Assembly: GCA_036505275.1 (NCBI GenBank)
Contig: DASXTS010000281.1
Coordinates: 1 to 19,625 of the forward strand
Origin: DASXTS01 sp036505275
GTDB lineage: Bacteria; Actinomycetota; Actinomycetes; Mycobacteriales; Pseudonocardiaceae
Reading direction: 5' to 3'
DNA: 19,625 nt
Shown: one piece after another, positions 1-5,633 of the stretch
Layout of the letters: every line of letters begins with the position of its first letter
Numbering within the stretch: position 1 is the first letter of the stretch
Notes under the pieces: generated by a model
What the model saw: the letters and a program-made list of their open reading frames with translations, nothing else
Database searches by the model: none
What the model was told of the DNA's origin: nothing
Made by a program: the position numbers and the translations under genes

Positions 1-891
1 CGCGCCCTCGGCGGCACCGGCGCCGACCAGGGTGTGGATCTCGTCGATGAACAAGATGATGTCGCCACGGGTGCGGATCTCCTTGAGCACCTTCTTCAGG
101 CGCTCCTCGAAGTCACCGCGGTAACGGCTACCGGCGACCAGGGAGCCAAGGTCGAGCGTGTAGAGCTGCTTGTCCTTGAGCGTCTCGGGCACCTCGCCCT
201 TGACGACCATCTGGGCAAGCCCCTCGACGACGGCGGTCTTGCCGACGCCGGGCTCTCCGATGAGCACCGGGTTGTTCTTGGTGCGGCGGGACAGCACCTG
301 CATGACCCGCTCGATCTCCTTGGTGCGCCCGATCACCGGGTCCAGCTTGCCCTCACGCGCCTGCTGGGTGAGGTTGCGGCCGAACTGGTCGAGCACCAGG
401 GACGACGACGGGGTGCCCTCGCCACGTCCGCCGGCCTCGGCCGGCTCCTTGCCCTGGTAACCGGAGAGCAACTGCAACACCTGCTGGCGGACCCGGTTGA
501 GGTCGGCGCCGAGCTTGACCAGCACCTGCGCCGCGACGCCCTCGCCCTCGCGGATGAGGCCGAGCAGGATGTGCTCGGTGCCGATGTAGTTGTGGCCCAG
601 CTGCAACGCCTCACGCAGGCTGAGCTCGAGCACCTTCTTGGCTCGTGGGGTGAACGGGATGTGCCCGGACGGGGCCTGCTGGCCCTGGCCGATGATCTCT
701 TCGACCTGCTGGCGGACACCCTCGAGGGCGATGCCGAGCGACTCCAACGCCTTGGCGGCGACGCCCTCGCCCTCGTGGATGAGCCCGAGCAGGATGTGCT
801 CGGTGCCGATGTAGTTGTGGTTCAGCATCCTGGCCTCTTCCTGGGCCAGCACGACAACCCGCCTCGCGCGGTCGGTGAACCTCTCGAACAT
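1..891 (-). CDS. clpC: ATP-dependent Clp protease ATP-binding subunit ClpC, N-terminal part (cut by window edge)
   Basis: ClpC is the Hsp100 AAA+ unfoldase that feeds substrates into the ClpP1P2 peptidase. The first 297 codons are present and the frame is open at the window edge. Residues 1-145 form the double Clp-N domain, with the twin segments HNYIGTEHILLGLIHEGEG and HNYIGTEHILLGLIREGEG 75 residues apart. The first AAA+ module follows: Walker A GEPGVGKT near residue 210 and Walker B ILFIDEIH near residue 282. The ATG at 891-889 is preceded by AGGAG (899-903) at good spacing, and the protein begins MFERFTDRARR, as in other actinobacterial ClpC. The gene is divergent from the FhuF gene. A predicted ECF-sigma promoter lies about 150 bp upstream. 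Identity is certain; only the 3' part is unseen. Confidence 0.98.
   Translation of the reverse strand, partial: MFERFTDRARRVVVLAQEEARMLNHNYIGTEHILLGLIHEGEGVAAKALESLGIALEGVRQQVEEIIGQGQQAPSGHIPFTPRAKKVLELSLREALQLGHNYIGTEHILLGLIREGEGVAAQVLVKLGADLNRVRQQVLQLLSGYQGKEPAEAGGRGEGTPSSSLVLDQFGRNLTQQAREGKLDPVIGRTKEIERVMQVLSRRTKNNPVLIGEPGVGKTAVVEGLAQMVVKGEVPETLKDKQLYTLDLGSLVAGSRYRGDFEERLKKVLKEIRTRGDIILFIDEIHTLVGAGAAEGA
531..820. repeat. Internal 65-bp direct repeat encoding the twin Clp-N motifs
   Basis: Positions 531-595 and 756-820 align at an offset of 225 bp with only three differences by eye (532/757, 551/776, 559/784). They encode the two halves of the ClpC N-domain, which arose by an old duplication in the family. 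The near identity at DNA level, including third positions, suggests codon constraint or gene conversion between the halves. Confidence 0.85.
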
Positions 892-977
892 GTCCTTACT
901 CCTGACTGCCGCGTCGGCGGTGGTTAGGGGTCGCCCGCGCGATGACACGCGGCCGGTCCGTTTGCCGTTGCCTACGA

Positions 978-989
978 CCACTGTAGTGG
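978..989. promoter_or_regulatory. Inverted repeat CCACT-GT-AGTGG in the clpC leader
   Basis: This is a 5-bp inverted repeat with a 2-bp centre, between the predicted ECF promoter and the clpC start. On the minus strand it contains TACAGT, a possible -10 element of a second, housekeeping promoter, but I see no convincing -35. It could instead be an operator. No known motif is recognised. Confidence 0.25.
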
Positions 990-1037
990 CCGGACCGTGA
1001 ACGCTGCGTGCCGTCAACCTTGCGGCACGACGTGGTC

Positions 1038-1063
1038 AACGCGCGCGGTTGTGACCAGATTCC
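1038..1063 (-). promoter_or_regulatory. Predicted ECF sigma (SigR/SigH-type) promoter of clpC
   Basis: On the minus strand GGAAT (complement of 1059-1063) is followed after exactly 18 bases by GTT (complement of 1038-1040), inside the longer core CGTT. This is the consensus GGAAY-N18-GTT of Streptomyces SigR and corynebacterial/mycobacterial SigH. Members of those regulons include clpC and clpP in some actinobacteria. Transcription would start near 1030, leaving an untranslated leader of about 140 bases. Orientation and position fit clpC. Confidence 0.6.
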
Positions 1064-1117
1064 GCAAGAACGGATCAATCTGCTCTCAGCGAACCCCACA
1101 AAGTACCTCCGGACGTG

Positions 1118-1123
1118 TAATAG
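1118..1123 (+). promoter_or_regulatory. Candidate -10 element of the FhuF gene
   Basis: TAATAG lies 12 bp before the iron box and about 60 bp before the FhuF start, in a locally AT-rich stretch. No good -35 hexamer is visible upstream. A start site near 1130 would put the iron box just downstream of +1, a typical place for repression. Confidence 0.35.
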
Positions 1124-1135
1124 ATCATCGTCGGC

Positions 1136-1154
1136 TAAGGTAAGGCATACCTTG
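1136..1154. promoter_or_regulatory. Iron box (IdeR/DmdR-type operator) upstream of the FhuF gene
   Basis: TAAGGTAAGGCATACCTTG matches the 19-bp actinobacterial iron box TWAGGTWAGSCTWACCTWA, allowing A/T swaps at the W positions, with one clear mismatch at the last base. The arms AAGGT and ACCTT are perfect inverted repeats around a 7-bp centre. It lies 30 bp upstream of the FhuF start. IdeR and DmdR bind such boxes with Fe(II) and repress iron-acquisition genes, so this gene should be switched on in low iron. Confidence 0.8.
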
Positions 1155-1183
1155 CTCACGAGCTGCTGACGAGGGATGGTGCC

Positions 1184-2197
1184 TTGGCCTCCGTGCTGGA
1201 TGGTTCGACGTCCGACGCCGCATATGCGGCCCAGCACGCGGTCCCGCACGCGGCGGTGGGCGGGCCGCGGGGCCGGTTCCCAGGCCGCTGGGTGGCCGGT
1301 TCGTCAGCCCGCTCGATGGCCGGCTCGCTGGCCGGCTCGCTGGAGACGGTGGCCGCGATGGTTCCGTGGTGCTCGTACCGGCTGGGGCCACCGCCCGGCG
1401 GCGTGACGGCGGACCCGCTGACCGCGTTGGCGACCGGCGGATGGCTGCGCTGCCGCGAGGCCTTGGACGACCCCCGGTTCTTCATCCAATGGCAGCGCGA
1501 GCTCGGCAGGCGGATGGCGGCGCAGTACGCCGTGGCGCCGGCGGTGACCACCGCCGGCTATATCATGGGCTGGTACTGCGGCCTCTTCGGTTTCCTCGGC
1601 GGCATGCTGTTCAACGCCACCCGCCGAGTGCCGTCATTGGCGCCGGACAACATCGCCTTCAAGCTGCACCCCGCGCTCGGCCGGCCGGCCGACGTGGCCT
1701 TGCTCGACGGCGCGTTCGTCGGCTTGCCGTCCGACCCGTATGCCCTGGCCGGCCCGGCGCCGGATGTCCCGGCGCCGGATGTCCCGGCGCCGGATGACAC
1801 AGTGCTCGCCGACGACGGCCAGCTCGCCGTCGCACTGCGGGCCGAGGTGGCCGGGCACGGCGAGCAATTCGTCGCCGCCTACCGGCGGGCGTCCCGCTTC
1901 GGGCCGCACACCCTGTGGGGCGCGGTCACCGATTCCGTCGAACGCGGGCTGTGGCATATCGCTCACCGGTGCGGGCAGGATGCGGCCGGCGCCGGTGACG
2001 CCGCGCTCGTGCTGCCGCGGCGGCTGCCGCCATTCACATCGGGATCGACGATCCACAGCCTGACCGACCAGCGCGGCCGGCCGCACTGGACGCGGATCCG
2101 GCGCAGCTGCTGCTTCTACTACAAACTGCCAGGAGCGGTGCCCTGTGCCAGCTGCCCGCGGCTGACCGAGGCACAGCGCCGGCAGCGGTTGTCATGA
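1184..2197 (+). CDS. FhuF-type [2Fe-2S] protein, probable ferric-siderophore reductase
   Basis: The C-terminus (residues 309-324) carries C309-C310-x10-C321-x2-C324, the signature that binds the unusual [2Fe-2S] cluster of FhuF. FhuF proteins reduce ferric siderophores in the cytoplasm to release iron. The 337-residue length is somewhat long for the family because of a poorly conserved N-terminus and a PAPDV repeat near residues 191-205. I chose the TTG at 1184 because GAGGG lies 8 bp before it; GTG at 1193 is an alternative. A downstream ATG at 1176 is in another frame. The gene stands alone between clpC and lsr2, which are normally near neighbours, and has its own iron box and a terminator-like hairpin, so it is likely an iron-regulated insertion. 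No siderophore transporter is nearby. Confidence 0.85.
   Translation: MASVLDGSTSDAAYAAQHAVPHAAVGGPRGRFPGRWVAGSSARSMAGSLAGSLETVAAMVPWCSYRLGPPPGGVTADPLTALATGGWLRCREALDDPRFFIQWQRELGRRMAAQYAVAPAVTTAGYIMGWYCGLFGFLGGMLFNATRRVPSLAPDNIAFKLHPALGRPADVALLDGAFVGLPSDPYALAGPAPDVPAPDVPAPDDTVLADDGQLAVALRAEVAGHGEQFVAAYRRASRFGPHTLWGAVTDSVERGLWHIAHRCGQDAAGAGDAALVLPRRLPPFTSGSTIHSLTDQRGRPHWTRIRRSCCFYYKLPGAVPCASCPRLTEAQRRQRLS
1754..1798 (+). repeat. 15-bp tandem repeat, three copies, in the FhuF gene
   Basis: Three copies of CCGGCGCCGGATGTC, the last ending in AC instead of TC, encode PAPDV-PAPDV-PAPDD. The period is a multiple of three, so copy-number change would keep the frame. The repeat lies in a linker before the conserved C-terminal half. 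Confidence 0.9.
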
Positions 2198-2259
2198 CCA
2201 CGTCGGACGATCGTGCCGCGCCGGCGGAGTTCACTCGATGGCGTCGGGCAAACATCGCA

Positions 2260-2291
2260 AACGGCCCCGCGGACGCAACCGCGGGGCCGTT
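2260..2291. terminator. Strong hairpin between convergent fhuF and lsr2 (bidirectional terminator)
   Basis: AACGGCCCCGCGG and CCGCGGGGCCGTT form a perfect 13-bp stem with the 6-base loop ACGCAA. It lies 62 bp after the FhuF stop and 50 bp after the lsr2 stop on the other strand. There is no long T tract, which is common for terminators in high-GC actinobacteria. Confidence 0.8.
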
Positions 2292-2341
2292 GTGCTATTG
2301 GCGTCGCCTCGGCTATTCGAGCCGACGAGGAGTCGGGTTCT

Positions 2342-2680
2342 TCAGTTGTCCCGGTGGTAGGCCTCAAGCACCTCGGCCGGGATACGGCCGCGGTCGGACA
2401 CCTTCATGCCGCGCTTGCGTGCCCATTCACGGATCGCAGCGTTCTGCTCACGATCCACGCCTGGGCGAGCCACACCAGCCGGGCGGGCCGTTCCCCGACG
2501 CCGGCCACCGGTACGCCTCGCGTGCGACACGAAACCGGCCAGCGCGTCCCGCAGCTTGCTGGCATTGGGCTCCGACAAGTCAATCTCGTAGGAGACGCCA
2601 TCGAGGCCGAACTCAACAGTCTGGTCCGCCACGGACCCGTCGAGGTCATCAACGAGGGTAACGATCGTCTGCTGCGCCAT
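2342..2680 (-). CDS. lsr2: Nucleoid-associated protein Lsr2
   Basis: Lsr2 is the actinobacterial H-NS analogue. It binds and bridges AT-rich DNA and silences foreign genes. The 112-residue product begins MAQQTIVTLVDDLDG. Residues 1-57 form the dimerisation domain (EIDLS and the helix ASKLRDALAGFVSHAR), followed by a basic Gly/Arg linker (58-73) and a DNA-binding domain with REWARKRG and the minor-groove RGR loop at residues 97-99. The ATG at 2680 has AGGAGG at 2691-2696, and the frame further upstream is unlike Lsr2. It is convergent with the FhuF gene and is followed by a shared hairpin. A TACTAT -10 lies 54 bp upstream. Length and motifs are normal. Confidence 0.98.
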   Translation of the reverse strand: MAQQTIVTLVDDLDGSVADQTVEFGLDGVSYEIDLSEPNASKLRDALAGFVSHARRTGGRRRGTARPAGVARPGVDREQNAAIREWARKRGMKVSDRGRIPAEVLEAYHRDN

Positions 2681-2733
2681 ACGCGCTGTCCTCCTAGGAA
2701 GCCGTCGAACAGCGAAAGTCCGCTGCCGTTTCA

Positions 2734-2739
2734 ATAGTA
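2734..2739 (-). promoter_or_regulatory. Candidate -10 box of lsr2
   Basis: On the minus strand the sequence is TACTAT, five of six matches to TATAAT, in a locally AT-rich stretch. It would give a leader of about 45 bases. No good -35 is seen at 16-18 bp spacing, so an activator or an extended element may be involved. Confidence 0.45.
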
Positions 2740-2780
2740 GCCAGCACACTAGCGCATTGCAGCAGCAACACGCACGTCGG

Positions 2781-2790
2781 TGTGATCACA
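2781..2790. promoter_or_regulatory. Perfect palindrome TGTGATCACA upstream of lsr2
   Basis: This 10-bp perfect palindrome is centred about 50 bp upstream of the candidate lsr2 -10 box, a typical activator position. It resembles the half-sites of CRP-family operators (TGTGA/TCACA) but lacks the 6-bp spacer, so CRP binding is doubtful. Confidence 0.3.
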
Positions 2791-3801
2791 AGTAGCCCGA
2801 TCGTCATTAGGCCGCTCGGCGGAACAACACGGCCGGGACGGGACGACCAATCCTGGCAACGCCATCAGCCGCCGTCCCAAGCTCATTCGACGCCACCCGA
2901 TGGTGGCATGGCGCATTCAAGTGGATGCAAGAAGTCTCGTCACCCGGCCCCAAGTTGCCTGGTCAGCGCGCGTGCCGATGGGCAGTTGCGGACGATCGCC
3001 GCACCTCATCGATCCGCCGCCGAACGTGTCGCACACTTCCTCGCCCCTGCCATGAGCCCGTCAGATGGCCGGATCGACTTCAACACCTCGGGCTGATCCG
3101 GATGGGTCGCCGGGCACTTCGGAGCCGGTATCGGCCGGTGTCGTCCGCGCCGCGGCGGCGCTAAAGGGGCAGTCGATACCTGGCTACGGTGTCCCCATTA
3201 GCACAGTGGGACGTACTCGCCGGGCTTGGGCGACGTCGTGGTCGGCGAACCGCGCACGTTCAACGCGGGTCACGAGAGACCTTCTGGGACCTGCGCGGGA
3301 CGCCTGTCGGCAACCGCTGTGCAACCTCGTGCACTCGGACACGGAGAACTCCGTCCACGAGTCCCGGTCATCGCTACCGAACGCACGATCGCAGCCACAG
3401 GTCGGTGTCCGGCGTGTTCCAGCGAGTGACGAACAGGTCGCGGCTGCGCGGCTGCGACAGATTCCAACCAGCCTGGGCGGGGCCTACCACCCACGATCAG
3501 ATCCACGTTGCGACGCCACGCACGAGTTTCTTCGGTTGGCCACCTTCCGCGCCCCCGCCTGGCTGGCCGAGGCAATACCTAGGTCTGAATCAGCCATTCG
3601 TCGGTAAGCAAGGTAGGGATCACGCCGCCCGATGATGGTCACCTGTCCAGGCGGCTACGTCACCTGCAATTACACACCGGATGCCAAGCCATCCTGCAAC
3701 AGTGCAAATGACAACATGCTGGTGCCGATCAGCTCGCGTGGTTCCGCTCGGCCGTGGGCCGCTGGCGCCGGCAGGTAGCCTGCGATGCCGTGGACGGTGG
3801 C

Positions 3802-4632
3802 ATGAACGATGGCACGGACGATGCTGCATTGAAGGCGCGCCGCGCCTCGTCGTTCGGTGCGGCGGCGCGGGCCTACGCCGAGCACCGGCCGCACTATCCA
3901 GACGCTGCCGTGGAGTGGATCCTTGAGCCGGTCCGCTCGCGGCGGATCGTGCGAGTGCTCGATCTCGGTGCGGGCACCGGGCGCGCAACCGAGGCGCTGC
4001 AGCGGGCCCACGTCGACGTGATCGCCGTCGAGCCGGACCCGGCCATGCGCGCGGCCATGCTCGAGCGTGTGTTCGGCGTCGCGGTGCTGGCCGGCGCGGC
4101 CGAGGACATCCCGCTGCCGGACGAGCGCGTGGACGCCGTCGTGGTCGGGCAGGCCTTCCACTGGTTCGACCACGAGCGGGCGAATCCGGAGATCGCGCGG
4201 GTGCTGAAGCCGGGCGGGGTGCTGGCGGCCATGTGGAACAGCGAGGACCTCCGGGTGCCGTGGGTCGTCGATTACGTCGAGTGCGCAGGGTTCCGCGCCT
4301 CCTCGCCGGACTCGGGTTCTGACTCGGGTTCCGACTCGGGTTCTGGCTCAGGTCCAGGCTCTGGCGCCGGCTCCGAAGGCGGCATAGGACTGGCTGATCA
4401 CCCGGCCTTCGAGGCGCCGGAATGGGCGAGCTTCCACCACTCACACCGGCGCACGGTCGACTCGCTTGTCGAGACGGTGGCCACCTACTCCGCCTGCCTG
4501 GTGATGCCGGACGACAAGCGGGCCGAGCGGCTGCAGGCCATTCGCGAGTTCCTCCTGTCGCGGCCGGAGACTTCGAACGGCGAGTTCGAGCTGCCGCTGG
4601 TAACCAGGGTGGCGCGGGCGATCCGGCGCTGA
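3802..4632 (+). CDS. Class I SAM-dependent methyltransferase
   Basis: This 276-residue protein has the Methyltransf_11-type Rossmann core. Motif I VLDLGAGTGRATEAL is near residues 52-66, the acidic end of strand 2 is VIAVEPDPAMR, and further marks are GAAEDIPLPDERVDAVVVGQAFHWFD and the late motif LKPGGVLAAMWN. Its start resembles the family's typical SFGAAARAYAEHRPHYPDAAVEW. The substrate cannot be read from sequence. I prefer the ATG at 3802 (MNDGTDD) over one at 3754 because homology begins just after it. A Ser/Gly/Asp repeat (residues about 170-193) interrupts the region after the core. The gene is solitary and convergent with coaX, at a place where relatives have lysS; it is probably not part of the CoA pathway. 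Confidence 0.88.
   Translation: MNDGTDDAALKARRASSFGAAARAYAEHRPHYPDAAVEWILEPVRSRRIVRVLDLGAGTGRATEALQRAHVDVIAVEPDPAMRAAMLERVFGVAVLAGAAEDIPLPDERVDAVVVGQAFHWFDHERANPEIARVLKPGGVLAAMWNSEDLRVPWVVDYVECAGFRASSPDSGSDSGSDSGSGSGPGSGAGSEGGIGLADHPAFEAPEWASFHHSHRRTVDSLVETVATYSACLVMPDDKRAERLQAIREFLLSRPETSNGEFELPLVTRVARAIRR
4309..4380 (+). repeat. 12-bp tandem repeat, about six copies, in the methyltransferase gene
   Basis: Copies of GACTCGGGTTCT (three nearly exact, then three diverging) encode SGSD-type units. It lies between the Rossmann core and the C-terminal helices, so it should form a flexible loop. The period keeps the frame. Confidence 0.88.
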
Positions 4633-4643
4633 TGCTCGCGCGC

Positions 4644-4663
4644 GACGCGCGCCAGCGCGCGTC
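4644..4663. terminator. GC-rich hairpin after the methyltransferase gene
   Basis: GACGCGCG and CGCGCGTC form an 8-bp perfect stem around a CCAG loop, starting 12 bp after the stop codon. There is no T tract. It is a plausible terminator for the plus-strand gene. Confidence 0.5.
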
Positions 4664-4693
4664 CGGATCCGCCAAGTCATGGGTCCGAACCGG

Positions 4694-4744
4694 CGGACAC
4701 ACGTGTCTGGAACCGCGGACACACGTGTCTGGAACCGCGGACAC
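4694..4744. repeat. 22-bp tandem repeat with ACACGTGT palindrome in the convergent gap
   Basis: The unit CGGACACACGTGTCTGGAAC plus two bases occurs at 4694-4715 and 4716-4737, with a partial third copy to 4744. Each full unit holds the 8-bp palindrome ACACGTGT, and GTGTC of one copy can pair with GACAC of the next. It sits between the convergent stops of the methyltransferase and coaX. It may act as a terminator or be one member of a dispersed intergenic repeat. Confidence 0.8.
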
Positions 4745-4777
4745 GCCGGGGGCGGGGTGGGGCGGGGCCCGGGTGGG

Positions 4778-5551
4778 TCAGCGGATGTTGCGTTCGTAGA
4801 CGAGGCGGAGGCCGACCAGGGTGAGGTCGGGGGCGTGGTGCTGCAGGGTGGCGGACTCGGCCAGCACCAGCGGGGCGAGGCCGCCAGTGGCGATCACCGC
4901 GACCGGTTGGCCCGTGTCGCCGACGAGCTCGCGGACGATCCGCCTGACCAGGCCGTCGACCTGGCCGGCGAAGCCGTATAGCAAGCCGGACTGCAGGGCC
5001 TCCACGGTGGTCTTGCCGATCACCGACCGCGGCCGGACGAGCTCGACCTTGCGCAGTGCGGCGGCCCGCGAGGCGAGCGCATCCACCGAGATCTCGATGC
5101 CGGGGGCAAGTGCGCCGCCGAGGAACTCACCGCGGGCGCTCACCACGTCGAAGTTGGTCGAGGTGCCGAAGTCGACGACGATCGCCGGCCCGCCGTACAG
5201 GGTGTGCGCTGCCAACGCGTTCACGATGCGGTCGGCGCCGACCTCCTTCGGGTTGTCATAGAGCAGCGGCACGCCGGTGCGCACGCCGGGCTCGACGATC
5301 ACGTGCGGCACCGTGCCCCAGTACCGTTCGAGCATCACCCGCAGCTCGCGCAGCACGGCCGGCACGGTGGACAGCGCGCATACCCCGGTGATCTCGGCGG
5401 CGAGCGGCCCGAGCAGTCCACGCATGATCAGCGCAAGCTCGTCGGCTGTCGTTCGGGCATCGGTGTGCATCCGCCAGTCGCGGACCAGCTCGGCGCCGTC
5501 GAACAGCCCGAGGACGATGTTCGTGTTGCCGACGTCGACCGTGAGCAGCAC
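4778..5551 (-). CDS. coaX: Type III pantothenate kinase
   Basis: CoaX phosphorylates pantothenate with ATP, the first step of coenzyme A synthesis. The 257-residue product shows the ASKHA-fold marks: phosphate-binding DVGNTNIVLGLF at residues 6-17, GADRIVNALAAH near 105-116, VVDFGTSTNFDVV near 126-138, and GGALAPGIE near 145-153. The length is typical. The start is GTG at 5551-5549, fixed by the conserved LLTVDVGNTN and by an in-frame TAG only one codon further upstream (5557-5555). No strong ribosome site precedes it, so translation may be coupled to the small upstream ORF (the panD-like remnant), which ends 3 bp before the GTG. It is the last gene of a DUF2520 protein-panC-coaX operon. Confidence 0.97.
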   Translation of the reverse strand: MLLTVDVGNTNIVLGLFDGAELVRDWRMHTDARTTADELALIMRGLLGPLAAEITGVCALSTVPAVLRELRVMLERYWGTVPHVIVEPGVRTGVPLLYDNPKEVGADRIVNALAAHTLYGGPAIVVDFGTSTNFDVVSARGEFLGGALAPGIEISVDALASRAAALRKVELVRPRSVIGKTTVEALQSGLLYGFAGQVDGLVRRIVRELVGDTGQPVAVIATGGLAPLVLAESATLQHHAPDLTLVGLRLVYERNIR

Positions 5552-5554
5552 GTG

Positions 5555-5614
5555 CTACGCCCCGGGCGTCACGGTGGCCGGTTGAATCGTGGGCGTCGGC
5601 ATGGTGTGCGGCAT
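5555..5614 (-). pseudogene. panD: 19-codon ORF resembling the start of panD (aspartate 1-decarboxylase remnant)
   Basis: Between panC and coaX, where relatives have panD, a short frame reads MPHTMPTPTIQPATVTPGA then TAG. The start of M. tuberculosis PanD, from memory, is MLRTMLKSKIHRATVT. Eight of 16 positions are identical (M, T, M, I and ATVT) without gaps. GGAGGG lies at 5625-5630; an in-frame GTG at 5620 could also start it. It ends before the Gly24-Ser25 self-cleavage site, so it cannot be an active decarboxylase. An internal deletion that joined the first ~16 codons to the last few would explain it. It may survive as a leader ORF coupling panC to coaX. The alternative, chance similarity, is less likely given the position. 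Confidence 0.6.
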
Positions 5615-5633
5615 CGGCACAGGTCCCTCCGTG

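Larger units (their letters stand above)
2681..3801. other. 1.1-kb lower-GC stretch with no supported gene
   Basis: Apart from the lsr2 promoter at the left end, I recognise nothing here. Sampled 60-bp lines run about 60-68% GC against about 80% in a sampled coding line in the window. The longest open frame (3065-3607, plus strand) uses codons rare in the neighbouring genes (ATA, AGA, CTA, TCA), lacks strong third-position GC bias and matches no family I know. Other frames on both strands look equally random. It may be decayed remains of lost genes, possibly including lysS, which sits in this part of the block in relatives. No tRNA or transposase is seen. Confidence 0.6.

Noticed and set aside
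34..927. 297-codon plus-strand open frame
   Set aside because: It is exactly antisense to clpC, whose motifs are unambiguous.
2781..2790. CRP binding site
   Set aside because: The half-sites are fused without the 6-bp spacer that CRP needs, so only a generic palindrome is reported.
3065..3607. 180-codon plus-strand open frame in the low-GC gap
   Set aside because: Codon use is unlike the real genes (ATA, AGA, CTA and TCA present, weak third-position GC), no ribosome site or recognisable domain, and overlapping frames are open as well. Treated as non-coding or decayed.
3189..3635. Plus-strand frame starting SPLAQWDVLAGLG, reminiscent of MarR regulators
   Set aside because: Only about ten residues resemble the family; the rest has no helix-turn-helix or wing, and no proper start is seen. 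Chance similarity is more likely.
3620..4744. 374-codon minus-strand open frame over the methyltransferase
   Set aside because: It is the antisense shadow of a GC-rich gene; the protein is low-complexity Arg/Pro/Ser and the plus strand has clear methyltransferase motifs.
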